Shown: one piece after another, positions 54,763 to 63,636 of the stretch
How the letters are laid out: every line of letters begins with the position of its first letter
Numbering within the stretch: the first letter of the stretch is position 1
NCBI RefSeq assembly: GCF_000953825.1
Contig: NZ_BBUL01000090.1
Location: 161,385-225,384, forward strand
Direction: 5' to 3'
DNA from: Cellvibrio sp. OA-2007
Lineage (GTDB): Bacteria > Pseudomonadota > Gammaproteobacteria > Pseudomonadales > Cellvibrionaceae
Length of the DNA stretch: 64,000 nt
Notes under the pieces: generated by a model
The model's database searches: none
What the model was told of the DNA's origin: nothing
Seen by the model: the letters and a program-made list of their open reading frames with translations, nothing else
Position numbers and translations under genes: made by a program

Positions 54763-56030
54763 TTGAGTGCCACCTCGGCCTTATCGCAGCGGCGAGCATA
54801 GAGTGCGATCACCACAAAACACACCAGTGGCACCGCGACTGCCACGTGAATCGAGGCCATATCCGATATAAACCCCATCACCGCCGTCAGTACTGCACCG
54901 CCAATAATCGCCATAATCACTAGCGATGAACCCACTTTGGCCAAAGCGCCGAGGTTTTTAATACTTAGGGCAAAAATCGTGGGAAACATGAGCGACATAA
55001 AAAAGCTGGTGGCCGCCAGTGCAAGTAAACCGGAATGGCTGGGAACAAGAATGGCATAGGCACACAGAGCGATATTCGCCAGCGCATAAACCCACATTAA
55101 CCAGGCGGCACGGAAGCGCCCCATGAGTGCAGTGGCGACAAAGCGCCCCACCATAAACACTACAAGTGAACCCATCAGATAACTGGCGAGGGTTTTCTCT
55201 CCCGTACCCGGCACCGCCTCTTGCCCGTAACGAATCAAAAAGCTCCAGATACAGACCTGCGCGCCCACATAAAAAAACTGGGCAGCCACGCCAAACATAA
55301 ACTCGCCCTTGCGCAGCAGGGTTTGGTAATCCGCCCAACTGCCCAGACCATCGGCGGCGGCCTCGTCTTTATCGATGTGGGGAAACTTAACGATAAACAC
55401 CAGCAGCGCCCAGAGCAGCACCAGACAACCAATCGCCAGATAAGGCCCTTGCACCGCTTGGGATTCAAACTGGTAAAACTGCTCCAGCTGCACAGCACTC
55501 ATCGCCGCCAGTTCTTCCGCCCTTGGCTCGTGGCCGGAGAGAATAAATTCGCGCCCGATCAATATCCCCGCAATGCAGCCAAACGGGTTAAATGACTGGG
55601 CAAAATTCAAGCGCCGCTCGGCGGTGGCCGGGTCACCCATAGCAACAATCAGTGGATTGGCCGAGGTCTCTAGAAACGCCAAGCCACTGGCGATCACAAA
55701 CAGGGCGCCGAGAAAGAGCGCATATTCGCGCTGCGCGGCTGCGGGGTAAAACAGAAAGGCGCCAGTGGCATAAAGCAGCAAGCCAAACACCACGGCGGCT
55801 TTATAGCCAAACCGTTTCATCCAGAGCGCTGCGGGAATGGAGAAGACAAAATAGCCGGTATAGAACGCGGATTGCACCAACCCGGCTTTAAAGTCGGACA
55901 GGGTGAACACCTTTTTAAACTGGGTGATAAGAATATCGTTGAGGTTATTGGCCATGCCCCATAAAAAGAACAGGCTAATAATCAGGATCAGCGGCAGCAG
56001 CAAGCTGGCCGACTTAGGTTTGTTATACAT
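54759..56030 (-). CDS. fucP: L-fucose:H+ symporter
   Basis: 423 residues, MFS family with about 12 helices: LFFLWGMANNLNDILITQFKKVFTLSDFKAGLVQSAFYTGYFVFSIPAALWMKRFGYKAAV is the FucP N-terminal half, with the proton-coupling acidic residue in helix 1 (NLND). GLAFLETSANPLIVAMG and FNPFGCIAG follow. The C-half has FMSLMFPTIFALSIKNLG. It imports L-fucose through the inner membrane. It is the first gene of fucP - fuconolactonase - iclR and divergent from lldD across 181 bases of AT-rich DNA. Confidence 0.92.
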   Translation of the reverse strand: MYNKPKSASLLLPLILIISLFFLWGMANNLNDILITQFKKVFTLSDFKAGLVQSAFYTGYFVFSIPAALWMKRFGYKAAVVFGLLLYATGAFLFYPAAAQREYALFLGALFVIASGLAFLETSANPLIVAMGDPATAERRLNFAQSFNPFGCIAGILIGREFILSGHEPRAEELAAMSAVQLEQFYQFESQAVQGPYLAIGCLVLLWALLVFIVKFPHIDKDEAAADGLGSWADYQTLLRKGEFMFGVAAQFFYVGAQVCIWSFLIRYGQEAVPGTGEKTLASYLMGSLVVFMVGRFVATALMGRFRAAWLMWVYALANIALCAYAILVPSHSGLLALAATSFFMSLMFPTIFALSIKNLGALAKVGSSLVIMAIIGGAVLTAVMGFISDMASIHVAVAVPLVCFVVIALYARRCDKAEVALK

Positions 56031-56168
56031 TAAAGCTCCACATTGTCATTATTAGGATGGAGATTGCCCGTTATCGATCAGGCTTAAATTGACTCTAGCA
56101 ACGTATCTTCATTACGTCACACAGATTGCATATAAAAAATAGTTTATACATAAAAGATGCTAACATAG

Positions 56169-56183
56169 AGTCCATAAAACTAT
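56169..56183 (-). promoter_or_regulatory. Candidate IclR-regulator motif between fucP and lldD
   Basis: Minus strand ATAGTTTTATGGACT, 12/15 identical to the motif at 52846-52860. A looser direct match begins at 56139 (ATAGTTTATACATAA), so the two together form an inverted pair about 30 bases apart. Confidence 0.3.
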
Positions 56184-56211
56184 AACACTTTTTAACACTA
56201 GGTTAATCGCC

Positions 56212-57354
56212 ATGATCCTCGCCAATGTTGACGACTATCGCACCCTCGCGCGCAAGCGCCTGCCCCGTTTTTTATTTGAATATATCGACGGCGGCGCCTT
56301 TAGCGAAACCACCCTGCGCAATAACCAGCTCGACCTGCAGCAGATCGCATTGCGCCAACGGGTGCTGCGCGATGTCTCCAGCATCTCCACTGCAACAACA
56401 CTATTCGGCCAAACATTTAAGCTGCCGCTGGGTTTAGCGCCGGTTGGTATAGCCGGGTTAAACGCGCGGCGCGGTGAAGTGCAAGCGGCGCAGGCGGCGG
56501 AAGAAGCAGGCATCCCCTTCTGTTTATCGACCGTATCGGCTTGCTCGATTGATGAAGTGCGCGCCGGGGTCAACCAGCCCATCTGGTTTCAACTCTATAT
56601 GATCCGCGATCGCGGCTTTTTGCGCGAAATGCTCGCCCGCGCCAAAGCCGCTGGCACCAACACCTTGTTATTCACCGTGGACATGCCGGTACCCGCCACT
56701 CGCTACCGCGATATGCGCTCGGGTTTATCCGGCGGCAGCCTGCTGCAGCGCAAGCTCACCCGCGTCGCACAGGTACTCACCAAACCTCACTGGGCCTGGG
56801 ATGTCGGGCTGCTGGGCCGCCCCCACTCGCTGGGCAATATCGCCCCCATCCTCGGCGAAAAAGCAGGTATCGATGAATTCTGGAGCTGGTTAGGAGCAAA
56901 CTTTGATCCCACCGTCACCTGGGCGGATATCGACCGCATCCGCGCCGAATGGGACGGCCACTTTGTCATTAAAGGTATTTTGGATGCCGCTGACGCCAAG
57001 CAAGCAGCCAGCATCGGCTGCGATGGATTGATCGTCTCCAATCACGGCGGCCGCCAATTGGATGGCGCGCTTTCATCGATCAAAGCCCTGCCCCGCATTG
57101 CCGATGCGGTGGGCGATAACCTGAGCCTGATTCTGGATTCCGGTGTGCGCTCGGGTTTGGATGCAGTGCGCGCGCTGGCGCTGGGCGCCAAAATGGTGAT
57201 GATCGGCCGCCCCTGGGTTTATGCGCTGGCAGCGCGACAAAAACGCGGCGTGAATGAGATTCTCGACATCTTCGCCAAAGAGATGCGTGTGGCCATGGCG
57301 CTCTCGGGCTGCACCAAGGTTGCCGATATCAATGCTAGCATGCTGGAAAAATAG
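56212..57354 (+). CDS. lldD: L-lactate dehydrogenase (FMN-dependent)
   Basis: 380 residues, alpha-hydroxy-acid oxidase family. MILANVDDYRTLARKRLPRFLFEYIDGGAFSE, PLGLAPVGIAGL, WFQLYMIRDR, LLFTVDMPVPATRYRD, VIKGILDAADAKQA, the active-site SNHGGRQLDG, and LILDSGVRSGLDAVRALALGAKMVMIGRPW. The enzyme oxidises L-lactate to pyruvate and passes electrons to the respiratory chain. Divergent from fucP, it would consume the L-lactate made by the FAH-family hydrolase, completing the fucose route. Confidence 0.93.
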   Translation: MILANVDDYRTLARKRLPRFLFEYIDGGAFSETTLRNNQLDLQQIALRQRVLRDVSSISTATTLFGQTFKLPLGLAPVGIAGLNARRGEVQAAQAAEEAGIPFCLSTVSACSIDEVRAGVNQPIWFQLYMIRDRGFLREMLARAKAAGTNTLLFTVDMPVPATRYRDMRSGLSGGSLLQRKLTRVAQVLTKPHWAWDVGLLGRPHSLGNIAPILGEKAGIDEFWSWLGANFDPTVTWADIDRIRAEWDGHFVIKGILDAADAKQAASIGCDGLIVSNHGGRQLDGALSSIKALPRIADAVGDNLSLILDSGVRSGLDAVRALALGAKMVMIGRPWVYALAARQKRGVNEILDIFAKEMRVAMALSGCTKVADINASMLEK

Positions 57355-57483
57355 TTCCCTATCGCGTCAAACCGCAACTGCAAACCAGAGAAATCTTGCG
57401 CTTATTCCACGCTTCTCTTCGCTTGCCCAAACGCTGGTAAAGACCAGAAACCGCACATGGCGATTTCTGTTCTTTTGTTTGTA

Positions 57484-58416
57484 TCACTCGTTTGCTGCTG
57501 GCTCGTCGGGCGCAACCCTGGCCACCTCAGCCACAGGTGCAGTTTTACCAAGGGTTTTGATATCCAACCAGAGCTCAGGGCGATCCAGTGGTGTCTCTTT
57601 AGGCAGGGTTGGGTTGTCCAGATGAAACTCCAAGCGCTGGCTGAGATTGGCCTTTGCCAACACGTCCTTAACCATCGGATCATTGAGAAAGACCCGATCA
57701 AAACTGCCGTCAGCAATGGCGCGGTTCAGCCCCAGCTCAAGGTCTGCCGCTAATTTGGTATTTTTCTTGTTGGTAAACAGATACATAGGCATGCGGTACA
57801 CCAACATAATGTGCTTTTCTACCGTCAGTGGCAGGCTCGCGTTGTTGATTAGCTCCTGCCAAGGCTCCTGCACTCCGCGCGGAAATGCATCAAAACGCCC
57901 CCCCTCCACCATGTAAAACAGGTTTTGGTATTTGTTGGTACGAATGACCTTCAGGCCGTTACTCGCCAAAATATCCGAATCAGCCCAAGTAGTGCCCTGC
58001 CCAAAGGTAAACTGTTTTAAATCCTCAAAGGTTTTGACCCGGTCAAACTTAGCTTGAGAGGCTGGGTTAATAATAAAAATTCGATGCCCGAGCATGCCTT
58101 TGTACAAAGGGATACGTACGGGCAACAGCTTGTTTTCCATATCCTGATTAGTGGCCGCCCAGAGTAAATCCGACTTGCCATTGGCTACATCTTCGATATT
58201 GCGCGCCTGACTGACTTCCGAATTATCTAGCTCAAACTTGTACTTAGTGTCGATTTTACTAAATGCTAAATTGACCATCTGCATGGCATAACGGCCATTG
58301 CCATCGGTAGCTTCATTGACACGCACTATTGTTTGAGCAGAAATAAACGGTGCGCTTGTAAGGGATAACGCCAGAACGGCAGCAAGCAAAGCCCTGCCGA
58401 AAAGAGAGTTGTTCAT
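57484..58416 (-). CDS. Orphan periplasmic binding-protein-like protein (paralogue 2 of 3)
   Basis: 310 residues from ATG 58416 (AGGTC upstream; the open frame runs to 58512 without a better start). The signal peptide ends at ISA (about 27). It shares with paralogues 1 and 3: VRIPLYKGMLGHRIFII, GQGTTWADSD, GGRFDAFPRGVQEPW and TLPKETPLDRPELWLDI. The C-terminal ~15 residues (VAEVARVAPDEPAANE) are a disordered-looking tail. No transporter genes are adjacent. Length and lobes fit an SBP family 3-like fold; ligand unknown. Confidence 0.7.
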   Translation of the reverse strand: MNNSLFGRALLAAVLALSLTSAPFISAQTIVRVNEATDGNGRYAMQMVNLAFSKIDTKYKFELDNSEVSQARNIEDVANGKSDLLWAATNQDMENKLLPVRIPLYKGMLGHRIFIINPASQAKFDRVKTFEDLKQFTFGQGTTWADSDILASNGLKVIRTNKYQNLFYMVEGGRFDAFPRGVQEPWQELINNASLPLTVEKHIMLVYRMPMYLFTNKKNTKLAADLELGLNRAIADGSFDRVFLNDPMVKDVLAKANLSQRLEFHLDNPTLPKETPLDRPELWLDIKTLGKTAPVAEVARVAPDEPAANE

Positions 58417-58690
58417 AATTGACCTATTTGACCGTGTTTGCCGTGGACTAGAGCTGCCCCGTAAGCGGATACGCTCCGTTTTTTTATATGTTGTGCTTAT
58501 AGAGTGTAGCACTAGGAAAATACGACACCGCGATCATGGCTAAATAGATAAATATCGCAACTGAGTGAGCGAGTTCGAGAAAAAAGCATTTCAAGTTATA
58601 AACAAGCCGCCATAATGGCGATGTCATTCTGCTAATCGAATCCACCTACATTGGCGAGCGCGCTTTGTGCAGCCACTATCCGGAGTTACC

Positions 58691-60007
58691 ATGCCCAACC
58701 TACGGGAGCTTTTACCTCTTGTCTGCTGTATGAGTTTATTGTCTTGCGCGCAAACCCCCAGCAGTACAACAAATCCATCTAGCACCGCAGCTTCAACAAT
58801 ATCTACCCCTGCAATCACAGCCGCAGCCGATGCACCGGTCATCACCCCGGCACCCATGCTCACCGAAGCCGAGTTTGCCAGCTGTATCCAGACCTTCTCT
58901 GCCGATGCCAAAAAAGCCGGCATTAGCGCGCCGATAATTCGCGCCAGCCTCGGCAAGGCCAGCCTCAGCAAACGCGTATTGGAATTGGATCGCCAACAAC
59001 CGGAGTTCACTACCACCTTTGCCGACTACTTTAATCGCCGCGTAACCGAACAGCGCGTGGCACAGGGGCGCGCACTTTGGGCAACGCATCGTGCATTGCT
59101 GGATCGTGTTGAACAAACTTACGGTGTACCGGCACCTTACCTGCTCGCCTTTTGGGGTTTGGAAACCAACTTCGGCGGTTATTTTGGCAATATGAAAGTG
59201 GTCGATTCCCTCGCCACCCTCGCCTGTGATCCACGCCGCAGCACTTTTTTTACTATCGAATTAATGAATGCCTTACGCATTCTCGATGAAGGTGATATCG
59301 CCCCCGAGCAGATGCTCGGCTCCTGGGCTGGTGCCATGGGCAACTTCCAATTTATGCCCTCGTCTTACTTAAAAAATGCCGTGGATTACGATGGCGATAA
59401 CAAACGCGACCTGTGGCATAGCAAAGCCGATGCGTTTGCATCCGCCGCGAAATTTTTACAAAGCTTGGGTTGGCTGGGCGATGAACGCTGGGGGCGCGAA
59501 GTAAAATTGCCGCGCAACTTTCCGTTTTTGGAGGCTGGTTTAAAAAATCACAAAACGCTTACCGAGTGGAGCAAGTTAGGGGTAACCCGCGCCGACAATA
59601 GCCCATTACCGCAAGCGGAGATGAATGCCTCACTACTGGTTCCCGCAGGCCACCAAGGCCCAGCGTTTTTGGTGTACGACAATTTCAATGTAATTATGCG
59701 CTGGAACCGCTCGGAGTTTTACGCCATTGCCGTCGGCCAATTGGCCGATCAAATTGCCGGTGGCGGTGCGCTGTTGCAAACACCACCCATCGATGCACCG
59801 CGTTTGCATCGCCAGCAAGTAATGCAATTGCAAGCACAGCTCAATCAAAAAGGCTTTGATGCAGGCAAACCCGACGGCATTTTTGGCCCGGGCACACGCC
59901 GCGCGCTGAGTGAATTCCAACATTCACAAGGTTTGGTTGCCGATGGTTTCGCCGATCACACCGTGTTAAAACTACTGGGCATTCAAAGCGCACCGGCAAG
60001 CAACTAA
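58691..60007 (+). CDS. Lytic murein transglycosylase, MltB family, with peptidoglycan-binding domain
   Basis: 438 residues from ATG 58691 (CGGAG 5 bases upstream). Lipoprotein signal with LLSC, then a Thr/Ser/Pro-rich linker (to about 55). The SLT_2 catalytic domain (about 60-340) has AFWGLETNFGGYFG with the catalytic Glu, GSWAGAMGNFQFMPSSY and DYDGDNKRDLWHSKADAFASAAKFLQSLGW. A PG_binding_1 domain ends the protein (MQLQAQLNQKGFDAGKPDGIFGPGTRRALSEFQHSQGL). It cleaves glycan strands to anhydro-muropeptides at the outer-membrane inner face. The mscS gene follows 38 bases later. Confidence 0.92.
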   Translation: MPNLRELLPLVCCMSLLSCAQTPSSTTNPSSTAASTISTPAITAAADAPVITPAPMLTEAEFASCIQTFSADAKKAGISAPIIRASLGKASLSKRVLELDRQQPEFTTTFADYFNRRVTEQRVAQGRALWATHRALLDRVEQTYGVPAPYLLAFWGLETNFGGYFGNMKVVDSLATLACDPRRSTFFTIELMNALRILDEGDIAPEQMLGSWAGAMGNFQFMPSSYLKNAVDYDGDNKRDLWHSKADAFASAAKFLQSLGWLGDERWGREVKLPRNFPFLEAGLKNHKTLTEWSKLGVTRADNSPLPQAEMNASLLVPAGHQGPAFLVYDNFNVIMRWNRSEFYAIAVGQLADQIAGGGALLQTPPIDAPRLHRQQVMQLQAQLNQKGFDAGKPDGIFGPGTRRALSEFQHSQGLVADGFADHTVLKLLGIQSAPASN

Positions 60008-60045
60008 CCCTGTGAAATTAAAATCGAAGAACTGGAGTCAGCACC

Positions 60046-61353
60046 GTGGATTATAAAAAAATCAGCCAGACACTCGTTGATCTGCATACACAATGGACCG
60101 ATCTGCTGCAGGACTCCAGCACCTATTATCAACTGCTACTAGTGCTGGCGATTTTTTTATTCTCCTATTTAATCAGCCGGCGTATTCGCAAACATGTACC
60201 GCTATTTTCACCCTATGCCGATGCGTCGGCGGCTACACTGCGAAAATTCAGTTCCAAATTAGGCGGTTTAATTTTTCCGCTGATCACCATTATCATCATG
60301 AGCATGGCGATTGAACTGAGCAACCAGCTGCTGGGCAAATCCTGGCTGATACGTACCGCACTGGTTGCTTCATTATTGCTGTTTTATAACACGCTTATTC
60401 GCGATTACATCAAAAATGATTTTGTCGCGTTTAGTTTTCGCTGGGTGGGTTTGCCGCTGCTGTTTTTACACTGGGTAGATTTGCTCGACCCCACTATCGC
60501 CATTCTTGAAGCTATGCAAGTTACCGTCGGCAATATCAACGTGTCGGCCTATGGTGTGGCCAGAGTGATTGTATTTGGCTCGCTGCTGTTTTGGCTCGGA
60601 CGCATTTCCAGCACTACCGGTCAGGAAATTATTCGGCGACAAGAAAAGTTGGATTTCAGAACCAAAGAAGTCTCGGCAAAATTATTAGAAGTCGCGATTT
60701 TTATTTTATTTATTTTATTGTTGCTGCAAGTCATGGGCATCAACCTCACCGCCCTCGCAGTCTTTGGCGGCGCACTCGGTGTTGGGCTGGGTTTGGGCTT
60801 GCAAGCCATCGCCTCCAATTTTATTTCCGGCATTATTATTTTGCTCGACCGCTCTATTTCGGTGGATGACTATATCGAGCTGGAAGATGGCAGAACCGGC
60901 GTAGTACGCGAACTCACGCTGCGCTCAACCACACTGGAAACTTTTGATGGCAAAGACATCATGGTGCCCAACGAACGATTTATGACGGAAAGTTTTACCA
61001 ACTGGACGCACAAAAATAAAAAGCAGCGCTATAGAGTCGATTTTTCGGTGGCCTATGACACCGACATTCGCAAGTTGGTAGAAATCATTAAAGCCACTGT
61101 CGCGTCCCACGAACAAGTGATCAGCGGCGATGATGTACCCATCGAGGAGCGCCCCGATTGTGAAATCAGCGGTTTTGGCGATTCCGGTGTAAATATGTTT
61201 GTAGAGTTTTGGATGTACGGCATAGACGACGGCAAAAATCGTGTCGGCGGTGATTTAATGTTAATGATCTTCGAAGCCATGCGCGAACACGGTTTTCAAA
61301 TTCCGTTTCCGCAGCGCGAGGTGCGCATCCTCAACGAAAAAAATCCCGGCTAA
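60046..61353 (+). CDS. MscS-family mechanosensitive channel
   Basis: 435 residues, GTG start with GGAG 8 bases before it. About five N-terminal helices precede the pore helix and MscS core: LTALAVFGGALGVGLGLGLQAIASNFISGIIILLDRSISVDDYIEL, then the beta domain DGRTGVVRELTLRSTTLETFDGKDIMVPNERFM and a cytoplasmic vestibule to the C-terminus (FPQREVRILN). It is longer than E. coli MscS (286) and like the YbdG/MscM mid-size group. It releases solutes on hypo-osmotic shock. Confidence 0.9.
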   Translation: MDYKKISQTLVDLHTQWTDLLQDSSTYYQLLLVLAIFLFSYLISRRIRKHVPLFSPYADASAATLRKFSSKLGGLIFPLITIIIMSMAIELSNQLLGKSWLIRTALVASLLLFYNTLIRDYIKNDFVAFSFRWVGLPLLFLHWVDLLDPTIAILEAMQVTVGNINVSAYGVARVIVFGSLLFWLGRISSTTGQEIIRRQEKLDFRTKEVSAKLLEVAIFILFILLLLQVMGINLTALAVFGGALGVGLGLGLQAIASNFISGIIILLDRSISVDDYIELEDGRTGVVRELTLRSTTLETFDGKDIMVPNERFMTESFTNWTHKNKKQRYRVDFSVAYDTDIRKLVEIIKATVASHEQVISGDDVPIEERPDCEISGFGDSGVNMFVEFWMYGIDDGKNRVGGDLMLMIFEAMREHGFQIPFPQREVRILNEKNPG

Positions 61354-61366
61354 TTGCATCGGCGAT

Positions 61367-62233
61367 TTATTTTTTTTCCACAATCACCAGGGCGATACCA
61401 CCCAGTATCGCCACCGAGGCCAATACCAAACGCAACGTGAGCGCTTCGCTGAGCAAAATCACACCACCCACCGCAGTAATCACTGGCACACTCAATTGCA
61501 CCGAGGCGGCAGTTGTCGCCTTTAACGCGGGCAATACGCCATACCAGATGGCATAGCCAACACCAGACGCTAAAGCGCCAGACAAAATCGCATACACAAT
61601 TCCAGCATTGCTAAACATGGCGCCGCTAAAAAAATTATCACCAAAAAACACGCTACTTTGCAGCAATACGATTAACAAGAACGCCATTGGAATCGTGCGC
61701 ACAAAATTTCCCGCAGTCACCTGTAGCGGGTCGCCAACCGCTTTGCCACGCAGTGAATAAATCCCCCAGGCAATACCGGCACCCACCATTAATAGTGAAC
61801 CCCACAATGGCGGCGCGGAAAAACCGGGCGCAAGCAATACCACCAAACCCACTAATGCCAATGCAAGACCTACCCGCTGCAATCTACGCAATTGTTCGCC
61901 CGACCAAATGCCATATCCAATCATGGTGGCCTGCACCGCACCAAACAATAACAATGCACCCAGTGCGGCAGGCAAACTTAAATAGGCAAATGAAAAACCT
62001 GCCGCATATACAAACAGCGCCAATGCCGACCACCAATTGCCCTGCACGCGCGCAGAGCGACGATGCAGCAATACAATCAACCACAAAACCAAGGCGCCAG
62101 AGAGCAAGCGAATACTGGTAAAACTCGCTGCATCGATGCTGCCATCTTTAAGCGCAAGGCGGCACAAAATAGAATTGCCCGCAAACGCCAGCATCGCCAA
62201 GGCAGTCAGGACAATCACACGAACATAATTCAT
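61367..62233 (-). CDS. EamA/DMT-family exporter
   Basis: 288 residues, ten helices in two EamA repeats: LAMLAFAGNSILCRLALKDGSIDAASFTSIRLLSGALVLWLI, then GNFVRTIPMAFLLIVLL and the second repeat GALASGVGYAIWYGVLPALKATTAASVQLSVPVITAVGGVILLSEALTLRLVLAS. These carry metabolites or amino acids out of the cell; the substrate is not predictable. It is a single gene, convergent with mscS (14 bases apart). The 278-base gap after it, 62234-62511, shows only short CTCAGCGC direct repeats. Confidence 0.87.
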   Translation of the reverse strand: MNYVRVIVLTALAMLAFAGNSILCRLALKDGSIDAASFTSIRLLSGALVLWLIVLLHRRSARVQGNWWSALALFVYAAGFSFAYLSLPAALGALLLFGAVQATMIGYGIWSGEQLRRLQRVGLALALVGLVVLLAPGFSAPPLWGSLLMVGAGIAWGIYSLRGKAVGDPLQVTAGNFVRTIPMAFLLIVLLQSSVFFGDNFFSGAMFSNAGIVYAILSGALASGVGYAIWYGVLPALKATTAASVQLSVPVITAVGGVILLSEALTLRLVLASVAILGGIALVIVEKK

Positions 62234-62511
62234 TTCAAGTAATCCATGTCAATTAACACTTCAAGCGAAGCCCCTTTATTCTAGTTTGATTCGCAGCGGA
62301 GGGGCGGTTTACAGCGCGACAGTATTGAACCAGCAAGCAAAAGGTGGCGATGGGATCGAATTAGGTCACCCGCCCATCAACGATGGCCGCGATTGAGCAC
62401 TGTTGGTAAAAAACTCAGCTTAACTCAGCGCCTAGCGGAATCTAGCTCAGCGCATATACTTGAATAACTCGCATCACCGATAACGCTGCTCAACAAGCGC
62501 AGGGAATACTT

Positions 62512-63438
62512 ATGGTAAAGATGACCCATTCAAGCAAGATTCTGTTGCTCGCTGTTTTATTGTTTTCACCCTGTGCCTTGGCGATCGATACCCTAAGGTG
62601 GCCAGATACGGGCGATATGAATTCAGCAAAAGAAAAATATAAATTCAACATCGCCAAGATAGCGATGGAAAAAACCGTAGCACAATATGGGCCATTCAAA
62701 ATTGAAGCTGTACCAATTGAGATGATGACGCCAATCAGAGCCAAAGAAGTATTGCGCGAAGGAATAAAAATCAATGTTTACACTGCCTTGACCACTAACG
62801 ACTGGGAGCTCAACACCATTCCGGTGCGCATACCAATTCGCCGGGGCATACTGAACTATCGCTTATTGCTTGTGCACAAAAATAACACCTCCCTGTTTAC
62901 AAACGTCCATACGCTAGAAGAATTGAAGCGCCTAAAAGTTGGCTCCCAGCTTGGCTGGGCGACAACCGAAACATTAAAAGCAGAAGGCTTCAATCTAGTG
63001 CGCGGCAAAAAGCCAGATGGCATGTTTTATATGTTGGACGGCGGCCGTTTTGACTATTTGCCACGCGGCATTAATGAAGTATTTAACGATATAGAACAAT
63101 ACAAAGATAAACTCGAAATCACTGTGGCGCCGAATATCGCTATAAATCTACCAGCACCAACCTATTTTTTTGTTTCCCCTAGCGAACCGGGTCTGGCAAA
63201 ACGTTTAGAAGCAGGCTTGGAAATTATGGTTAAAGATGGCTCACTCAAAGCATTATTTAATGAAGCCTATGGTGACTCACTGCGAATGGCGGATCTTAAA
63301 TCGCGCAGAATTATCACCGTTAAAAATTCAAGCCTCCCTCCCCTAACGCCATTAGATCGCAAAGAATTATGGTACGACCCATTCGAAGAAGAGGTTCCCC
63401 CTGCCGACAGTGAATCATCATCTAGCCCTGCGCTTTAA
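62512..63438 (+). CDS. Orphan periplasmic binding-protein-like protein (paralogue 3 of 3)
   Basis: 308 residues, AGGGA before the ATG. The signal peptide ends at ALA (about 24). Shared family blocks: VRIPIRRGILNYRLLLV, GSQLGWATTETL, GGRFDYLPRGINEVF and SSLPPLTPLDRKELWYD. It has diverged more than the other two: the GQGT.W motif reads GSQLGW. The last ~15 residues are an acidic/Ser tail. No transporter partner is present on either side. Confidence 0.7.
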   Translation: MVKMTHSSKILLLAVLLFSPCALAIDTLRWPDTGDMNSAKEKYKFNIAKIAMEKTVAQYGPFKIEAVPIEMMTPIRAKEVLREGIKINVYTALTTNDWELNTIPVRIPIRRGILNYRLLLVHKNNTSLFTNVHTLEELKRLKVGSQLGWATTETLKAEGFNLVRGKKPDGMFYMLDGGRFDYLPRGINEVFNDIEQYKDKLEITVAPNIAINLPAPTYFFVSPSEPGLAKRLEAGLEIMVKDGSLKALFNEAYGDSLRMADLKSRRIITVKNSSLPPLTPLDRKELWYDPFEEEVPPADSESSSSPAL

Positions 63439-63510
63439 CCCCGAAAGCTTTAAGTCGCTCTAATTTTTGAATCGATTTTTTTAATTCAGATTATTGTGCA
63501 ACCTGAGCGG

Positions 63511-63636
63511 TCACGCTTTTGGCGGACACAACCCATCCGCCGCTTGGGCATAATCCACCGCATGGGTAAACCTAGCGCAAGGCGTTTCATTGATGCGCAC
63601 AGACGCGCGTTCAAGCAGCGAGTATTCAACCGACAT
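63511..63636 (-). CDS. Possible 41-residue hypothetical protein
   Basis: ATG at 63636 with AGG 7 bases upstream, TGA at 63511. The peptide begins MSVEYSLLERASVRINET and ends ADGLCPPKA, with an even, protein-like composition. The upstream in-frame codons give LFIGLGCA before the Met. No family is recognised. It may be a real small gene or a remnant. Confidence 0.3.
   Translation of the reverse strand: MSVEYSLLERASVRINETPCARFTHAVDYAQAADGLCPPKA

Noticed and set aside
61687..62121. Plus-strand 144-codon frame inside the EamA gene
   Set aside because: Antisense of a typical membrane protein; Pro/Gln/Thr-rich shadow with no family.
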